Both the position numbers and the translations under genes were made by a program. This document shows positions 58,955-64,000 of a stretch of DNA of 64,000 nucleotides, piece by piece (the first letter of the stretch is position 1; each line of letters starts with the position of its first letter). Source of the DNA: Mortierella sp. BCC40632. Taxonomy: Eukaryota; Mortierellomycota; Mortierellomycetes; Mortierellales; Mortierellaceae. The stretch covers positions 62,001-126,000 of the forward strand of contig WAEK01000003.1 in NCBI GenBank assembly GCA_011634665.1, in the 5' to 3' direction. The notes under the pieces are model-generated. The model worked only from the letters and a program-made list of their open reading frames with translations. It did not search any database and was not told the DNA's origin.

Positions 58955-60308
58955 TTAGCGTCTTGGACGTTCGCGGACAACCATCTTGTTGGGGTGTTTC
59001 CTTGTCTTGCCTCCCTTGGCAAGCTTGCCCCATGGACTCTGAGGATCCTTACCACCTGTTGTGTCGATTCAAAGAACAAGGTAGAAAAAAGAAAAAAGAA
59101 AGGCAATGAATTGATCAGTCTCAACTACATACTCTTCTCAATGCTGCATGTTTAAACAGCAATCTCAAAAAGCCTTCTCTATCACATACCCTTGGTCTTG
59201 CCCTTTCCTCCTCCGTGAGGATGGTCACATGCGTTCTGAGCAACACCACTATTCACCATCAAACATAGCAAAAAAAAAAATAAAATAATTCGATATTAGT
59301 TCACCTTTTCCCTCTATTACTACTACAAAAACCTCAATAAGAAAGCAGCATCAAAAGAACCTTTTGTCATTCTTACCGAACGCGAGGACGGATACCCTTC
59401 CAGCGGCTACGACCAGCCTTTCCGTAACTCTCGTGCATATTGCCTGGGTTGGAGACGACTCCGATCGTTGCACAGGCCTCCACAGGGAACTTTCTCACCT
59501 CTCCACTCGAAAGACGAACAATCGCATGACCCGTCTCGCCCGTGGCCAACAATTGAGCATAGGTACCAGCAGAACGAGCCACCTGAGCAGGTCCATTACG
59601 CCTCATTCCGATCGCATGGATAATCGTTCCCGTGGGGATTCGACTCAAGGGCAAACAATTACCCTTGTCAATAGGCAAGGTGGTGGTGACGCCATCCTTG
59701 GATTGATTCCAGGTTGATTTGTTCAAGAAAGAGAACACGACGGTACCGGGCTGGATATCGTGTGGTGCCAGGATATAGGAAAGACGTCCCGTCTCCTGAT
59801 GCTTCAAAAGGGCGATCCAAGCGGTCCTACCAGGATCATACTCAATACGTTCCACAATCGAGGCTCCGGGTTGTTGACGATACCAATCAAGAAGACGAAG
59901 ACGACGTTTGTGTGCTCCTCCACGGTGTCGGACCGTGATCCTTCCCGTGTTGTTCCTGCCGTTGGTTGCGCGCTTGGCAACGGTCAGAGAACGGATGGGC
60001 TTGCCCTTCCAGAGATGATCACGAGGCACGCGCTTGAGCCAACGACGACCTGGTGACGATGGTCTGTAGGTTTTGAATTGGGTGGAAGCATTAGATGGGG
60101 ACACATAGTTGATGGTAGATCCTGTGGAGGTAGCATATGTGCGACTCAAGGCCGAAGTCTGAGCAAAAGTCGATGAAGTGTTCCTGAGGGCTACTGAGGA
60201 AATCAAACGGCTCTGTGCTGAGGCGGAGGTAGTCATGGGAATCATTCTGGTCAGTCCAGAGGCTGAAGGTCGCCATAATGACCGGGCGAGTCCAGCAAGC
60301 ATCGACAT
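58955..60308 (-). CDS. RML2: Mitochondrial ribosomal protein uL2m
   Basis: Three exons (60308-59377, 59248-59190, 59055-58955) join in phase to 363 aa. The N-terminus (MSMLAGLARSLWRPSASG) is a mitochondrial presequence. The L2 fold follows: FKTYRPSSPGRRWLKRVPRD, GRNNTGRITVRHRGGAHKRR, then AGTYAQLLATGETGHAIVRL and SYGKAGRSRWKGIRPRVRG. Exon 2 encodes the universally conserved VAQNACDHPHGGGKGK, including the histidine loop reaching the peptidyl-transferase centre. Exon 3 encodes SPWGKLAKGGKTRKH and ends VVRERPRR. The large bacterial-type insertions are absent and length is normal. The gene lies 269 bp from the stop of the Fanzor pseudogene, in the same direction. Confidence 0.95.
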
Positions 60309-60576
60309 GGTGGTCACTTGGAAGGATGAAGATGTTTCTTCTTTTTTTTTTTTCTTTTTCCTTGTGCGTGTGTGCGCTCGGTGGAGTCGAAGGCAGGGGG
60401 GGAGAAGCCGAGAAGAGTGCCGTCCAACTGTGGAATGTTAAGCCGATCGGAGATCAAGTTTTGTTTACGACTGCCGAGAGGATGTAGGACACAGGGCCCT
60501 AAAATGACAGTCACCCTACATCCCAACACCCAACAGTGTACATACGAGCCACACATTAGTCTACGTCTAGCTAGGT
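60309..60576. other. Region 3' of the Fanzor pseudogene
   Basis: The 268 bp lie between the Fanzor stop and the uL2m start. They include an A/T-poor stretch with the near-palindromic AGGGCCCT at 60495-60502. In active Fanzor/TnpB loci the guide (omega) RNA derives from the 3' end and downstream flank, so any RNA remnant would be here. I see no diagnostic structure. It also contains the uL2m promoter. Confidence 0.3.
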
Positions 60577-63427
60577 CTACACTCTTCTCTTTCGAGCTTG
60601 TCCCGGAGAACTGCTGCTTGCCACTGCGCTGCTACTGGTGATCATCTCCACCCAAGGATACTTTCCCTGGGTATCTCGAGTTTGGAGGTAAAGGGACTGC
60701 TGCTGGTTCAGTAAATGGCCCCGAACTACATTCGCGATATTGTGCCCAGTAAGTAAGGATATCGCGATGGATATAGGTCTTGCATTTGAGGCAGTACAAT
60801 CGACGGATGTTTACCTGTCCCACAAACCCCTCGCAGACAGGGCACTTTCTCGACGTGTAGAACTCGTTGACCCCGACCACGATGTAACCAAGTGAGCGAG
60901 CTTGTCCAAAAAAAAAAAAAAAAAAAAAAAGAGCTAGAGCTTTGTTGCTTCATTTGTATGCGATATCTGCAAACCTAAGCATTGCCACAATACCTTCTGC
61001 GCAAATTATGACATGAAGGACGTGTGCAGCGAGGACAGGCGGATGTTCGAACAATCCCAATGACAACCTTGTTCTCGTCCTCTCTCTTGGCTGCAGTGGA
61101 CCCACCCAACATCTTCAAAAGCTAGTCCGCCAATTGACGATACTCCTCCTTCATGGCCTTCTTCCGATCCCACGAACGGCGCTTCCTTTCACGTACTTGT
61201 TGATGTCAATGTCATTGCCGCGGAGAGGAGGCAACTGACTCTCAATGGTGCTCACTGACCCGCCAACAGCAGGCGCCTCTTGCTTTCTAGTCTCAGCCTA
61301 TCGCCGATGCTTGAAGATTGGCTGGCAGAGTGCCTTTTGTTTGCCTGCTATGCTTGAAAAAAGCAATGGCTCTCGCTCATCCTTACCCAAGCCCGTGGCC
61401 CTCCCCTTACCCTTACCTTTGGCCCCAGACCCTCTCCCCTCCCCATCTTCCTTCCCCACCTCCTTAGCAATAGTTTCCCCTTTGTTTCTTCTCTTGCGTC
61501 TTCGTGATTTCCTTCTCTCCTTCCTTTCCTCTTTTCTTTTTTCCTTGCATCATCGTATCTTCCACTCTTTGGTAATAGGACGCTGGATCCAACAGTAAAC
61601 GCTTGGCCAAGATCGATCCCAAGGACTGCGATCTCTTCAGGTAAGGTCTTTTGCCCCCATAGCTCGCCAATGGCGTCTTTGGACCTCACGACATTGCGGA
61701 TTTTCTGTAAGCGAATCATCTGTTCCACCAACCGTCGAGTTGATGCGCAAAGGGATCTTGTCTTGGTCGAGTTATTTGTACTTGACCGACTTTGGCTCCT
61801 TTAGCTTGAACACCAAAACTTGGAGGCGAAACTCGTCCGTTTGGATGGACCCGTGAAGAGTGTCGCCGCGTTTGGCGCACCCAATGGCCGAAAAGTCTTT
61901 ACCGCGGATCTCCGTTAGATGTTCCTTCAGCTCTTGAATAGACAATGCCCTTACATTCTTCTTGTATGACCAGTTCTTGCTACGTATTCTTTGGCCTGTG
62001 CTTCCGCTCTGATCATCTTGGCGCCCAATGTCAGTGATGATTGAATTGAGAACGATTCCTGTGCTCTTGGTGGTAAGGTTCGCTAGAACGATTAGGAGAC
62101 TATCGTCGCTGTTACCATCGTCACAGACAAGTTTTCGGAAGAGGGCCTTAAGATCAACGTCGCGCCAGAGCAAGATGATCAAGTCGACCTCTGAGAGAAT
62201 GACGAACTTGTCCTCCATAGAGGACGTCGGCGACAGTCGTCGGCGATTTTCTAATGCTCAGTTGAGAAGCGAAAAATTCTCGGCTGCAGGAATGTTTGGC
62301 AGGATCCTAGAAGATGTACCTGCTGGTAGGAGGCAATTTTTTTTCTTAGTTCAGGCTAAGGCACATGATTGTATATAATAGGTATCCCTCCATTAGTCTT
62401 TGATCCTTTCCTGAAGTGGACACTCATCGAGACAGCCATATCCGTTGCTGTTGATCCCAGGAGGTTGGTTGCAGGGTATGGTATCTGGCTTTGAGTGATA
62501 GCAGAGCTCCTCATAGTCGGGATGACAACACTGACTTTTTCCCGAGTCGCTTGATCGCTGGAGCCGATGCTCCAGTTCCGCGGAAGTCTCTTGGTGTAAA
62601 TACAGATCAACAGTGCCTGAAAGAACCCTGCATTGGTGGTCCCAGCTCCAGTTGGTTCTTGATCGTCCATGTCGTCATCAGGACCTGGCGTATTCGATAC
62701 CCTCGGACAGAATTTATCCAGGATCTCTCTGTCGCCCTCGTCAATATCATCTATCGTCAATCGCGACAAAAAGACAGCGATGGCGCGCTCGCAAATACGG
62801 CGGGTTTCTGACGCGATTTTGACCATGTCTTGTAACGCTTGATTGATTTTAGGGAGAATGACCTGCTTGTTGAACTGGGCCCCGTCGATAGCTTCCTCTA
62901 GATTGGTATGGAGGGTGCCGACCTCAAGAGTCACAATAGGATGCTGGAGCCCCATCGTGTACATTAGGCCCTTTTTTTCCATGGTTCTGGCATCCTTCTT
63001 CTCGACCTTTGCTTTCTTAGCCCTAGCTGGCCTTGAAGTAGAGGCTGAGGGTGTCCCGCCTTCGATCCTGGGAGGCTCCCTCCATGGCCTAAATCTATAC
63101 AGCTCCATTGTTTCAGGAGGACAGCTCCATTGTTTCAGGAGGGTCGTGCTGTATCTTTCGAGATCTAGTCTTGGTGGAGTAGCGGGGGCGGAACTTGAGG
63201 TTTCCCCCAGACCCTGGCTTGACCTCATACCGCCTGTCCACAGTGAGGAGTTTGTTGGCTGCAGCCCCTTGCCTGGACCCGCAGTTGACCGTACTGTGGC
63301 CCTGTGCAACTGTCTTCATCAAGTTCCTCAGCAAGTTTCAGGTACTCCTCAGAAGATTGTGGTGGCGCGGGATCCAATTGTTGTAGTTGATTAAAAAACA
63401 CTCGCTTCGCGGTGATAAACGATGCAT
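60577..63427 (-). pseudogene. Decayed Fanzor (eukaryotic TnpB-like RNA-guided nuclease)
   Basis: Protein-like segments in several minus-strand frames follow the order of a Fanzor1 protein. N-terminal pieces: SSEEYLKLAEELDEDS near 63340, RRYEVKPGSGGNLKFRPRYS, then YRFRPWREPPRIEGG. The middle has SRLTIDDIDEGDREILDKF, MSVHFRKGS, ENRRRLSPTSSMEDKFVILS and DFSAIGCAKRGDTLHGSIQT. The RuvC-I motif is VLGIDLGQAFTVGSSVLLP, with its aspartate. A basic linker (RRKSRRRKRRNKG) and IESQLPPLRGNDIDIN follow. The C-terminal block YIVVGVNEFYTSRKCPVC ... YCLKCKTYIHRD is the TnpB-type zinc ribbon plus RuvC-III Asp. It ends ARKRRV, a likely nuclear signal. Damage: a 22-bp tandem duplication, stops at 62258-62260, 61772-61774 and 61298-61300, several frame changes, a T24-type run near 60908-60930, and loss of the RuvC-II region. 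The 5' limit is approximate. Confidence 0.85.
63099..63142. repeat. 22-bp tandem duplication inside the Fanzor pseudogene
   Basis: Two perfect copies of a 22-bp unit (63099-63120 and 63121-63142) sit next to each other. Because 22 is not a multiple of three, the reading frame changes: on the coding strand copy one reads PPETMEL in the upstream frame and copy two reads PPETMEL in the downstream frame. Confidence 0.95.
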
Positions 63428-63485
63428 TTTTCGTGTTAATATAGTATGGGGAGGTGGTATCGGTGGGATAAGATGTATGGTTTAT

Positions 63486-63600
63486 TCAAGGGCTAAGGTC
63501 AGTATTTATACTGCTATGCCAGTCAGGGGAGTAAAAATGATCCTGTCTGAAGCTCTCGCTGTAGACGACCTATATACGTCTCCTCTGGCTCTCTATTTAG
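63486..63600 (-). repeat. Fanzor upstream flank, repeated at 30.5 kb
   Basis: This 115-bp segment lies just upstream of the Fanzor pseudogene. In the gene's orientation it contains TATAAATACTGACC, a TATA-like box (63510-63501). It is similar in reverse complement to 30472-30590. It may be the promoter end of a repeated Fanzor-carrying element. Confidence 0.65.
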
Positions 63601-63618
63601 GTTTCTATCAGTAACCTC

Positions 63619-63672
63619 TACCGGTATATACCAGTAATTACCGGTAAACTGTACCGGTGTTTTCTACCGGTA
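63619..63672. repeat. Cluster of ACCGGT palindromes
   Basis: Four TACCGGTA-like palindromes occur within 54 bp (63619, 63639, 63652 and 63666). Each is an ACCGGT core with variable flanks. A further run of GTATACCG-type half-sites continues to about 63765. Confidence 0.8.
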
Positions 63673-63725
63673 ACAGAATGAACATTGTACCACAGGTAAA
63701 CGTTTTGGTTTCGGTAGTATACCGT

Positions 63726-63998
63726 TTACTGAGTACTGTGGATACTGTGGTATACCGAATACCAGTGTAACTCACTGCTTATAACGACATCGTTTACTTG
63801 GCAATCAGAAGTGATTACCATATCTGCCTCGAAACTGCATCCGCGTACGGTCCAGCCATTTGTTCGCGTATGTACTGCGAACCCTTGCCGTTCAATTGCT
63901 GACCAGTGAAACCCAGCAGCGAGATCTTTTTCGACACGACTGAAGTGGCATCGTATGACCCGTCTTTGACCTTGGATCCTCTCCTTCAGGAGGTCAAG
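63726..63998 (-). CDS. Unknown protein, C-terminal fragment at window edge
   Basis: A minus-strand frame of 90 codons is open from the right edge to a TAA at 63728-63726. It reads LDLLKERIQGQRRVIRCHFS, HWSAIERQGFAVHTRTNGWT and EADMVITSDCQVNDVV. The balanced composition and strand-helix alternation look like real protein. The pattern '..GF.V.....GW.V.......D..I..D' is faintly like a NYN/PIN-type nuclease domain, but that is a guess. The last 20 codons run into the GTATACC repeat, so the true end may be a splice site near 63790. Confidence 0.35.
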   Translation of the reverse strand, partial: LDLLKERIQGQRRVIRCHFSRVEKDLAAGFHWSAIERQGFAVHTRTNGWTVRGCSFEADMVITSDCQVNDVVISSELHWYSVYHSIHSTQ

Positions 63999-64000
63999 AT

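Noticed and set aside
62356..63309. Reading the 317-codon frame as an intact stand-alone gene
   Set aside because: It begins at a non-ATG codon, crosses the 22-bp duplication and ends in a tail unlike the family. It is one fragment of the Fanzor pseudogene.

Overview
The window is nuclear DNA of a filamentous fungus, most probably an early-diverging (Mucoromycota/Mortierellomycota-type) species. Genes are dense and rich in short GT-AG introns (often about 60-130 bp, some swollen by T or A runs). Intergenic DNA is packed with CT/GA microsatellites and T tracts. There is a tandem pair of F-box/leucine-rich proteins and a decayed Fanzor-type nuclease, both of which I associate with Mortierella-like genomes. 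The genus is an inference; no rRNA or other marker gene is present.

Layout: 1-1.6 kb, 3' part of a PAS-domain protein (minus, runs off the left edge). 1.6-5.0 kb, CT-rich non-coding DNA. 5.0-6.2 kb, BLOC-1 subunit 4-like protein (minus). 6.4-9.9 kb, misato/DML1 (plus, 16 exons). 10.1-13.0 kb, mitochondrial EF-G2/MEF2 (minus), divergent from an XPG/FEN-like nuclease at 13.5-16.4 kb. 16.9-17.6 kb, PRELI/Ups2-like lipid carrier. 17.6-21.0 kb, no secure gene. 21.0-24.6 kb, two tandem F-box/LRR paralogues. 25.8-26.05 kb, a small unknown protein. 27.41-29.65 kb, a complete pogo-type DNA transposon with 115-bp terminal inverted repeats and a TA target duplication. 30.0-31.2 kb, a large inverted repeat. 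31.2-37.4 kb, repeat-rich DNA with no secure gene. 37.5-38.8 kb, UNC93-like transporter. 39.3-43.6 kb, alanyl-tRNA synthetase. 44.0-45.6 kb, RNA polymerase III subunit RPC31. 46.4-49.4 kb, COG6. 50.3-51.0 kb, elongation factor ELF1, divergent from mitochondrial DNA polymerase MIP1 at 51.5-56.2 kb. 56.4-58.2 kb, gamma-butyrobetaine-type dioxygenase. 59.0-60.3 kb, mitochondrial ribosomal protein uL2m. 60.6-63.4 kb, a Fanzor pseudogene. 63.7-64 kb, a partial unknown coding stretch.

Functionally, about seven of the fifteen recognised genes serve mitochondria (MEF2, PRELI/Ups2, AlaRS, MIP1, uL2m, GBBH-type dioxygenase, misato). They lie on both strands and are not an operon. The most interesting region is the right end. 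It holds an RNA-guided-nuclease relative (Fanzor, eukaryotic TnpB) with a recognisable RuvC-I aspartate motif, zinc finger and basic C-terminus, broken by a 22-bp tandem duplication, frame changes and stops. Its upstream flank recurs as a 119-bp fragment at 30.5 kb inside the spacer of the large inverted repeat. Exon limits throughout are my own readings of splice signals and protein continuity, not transcript data.
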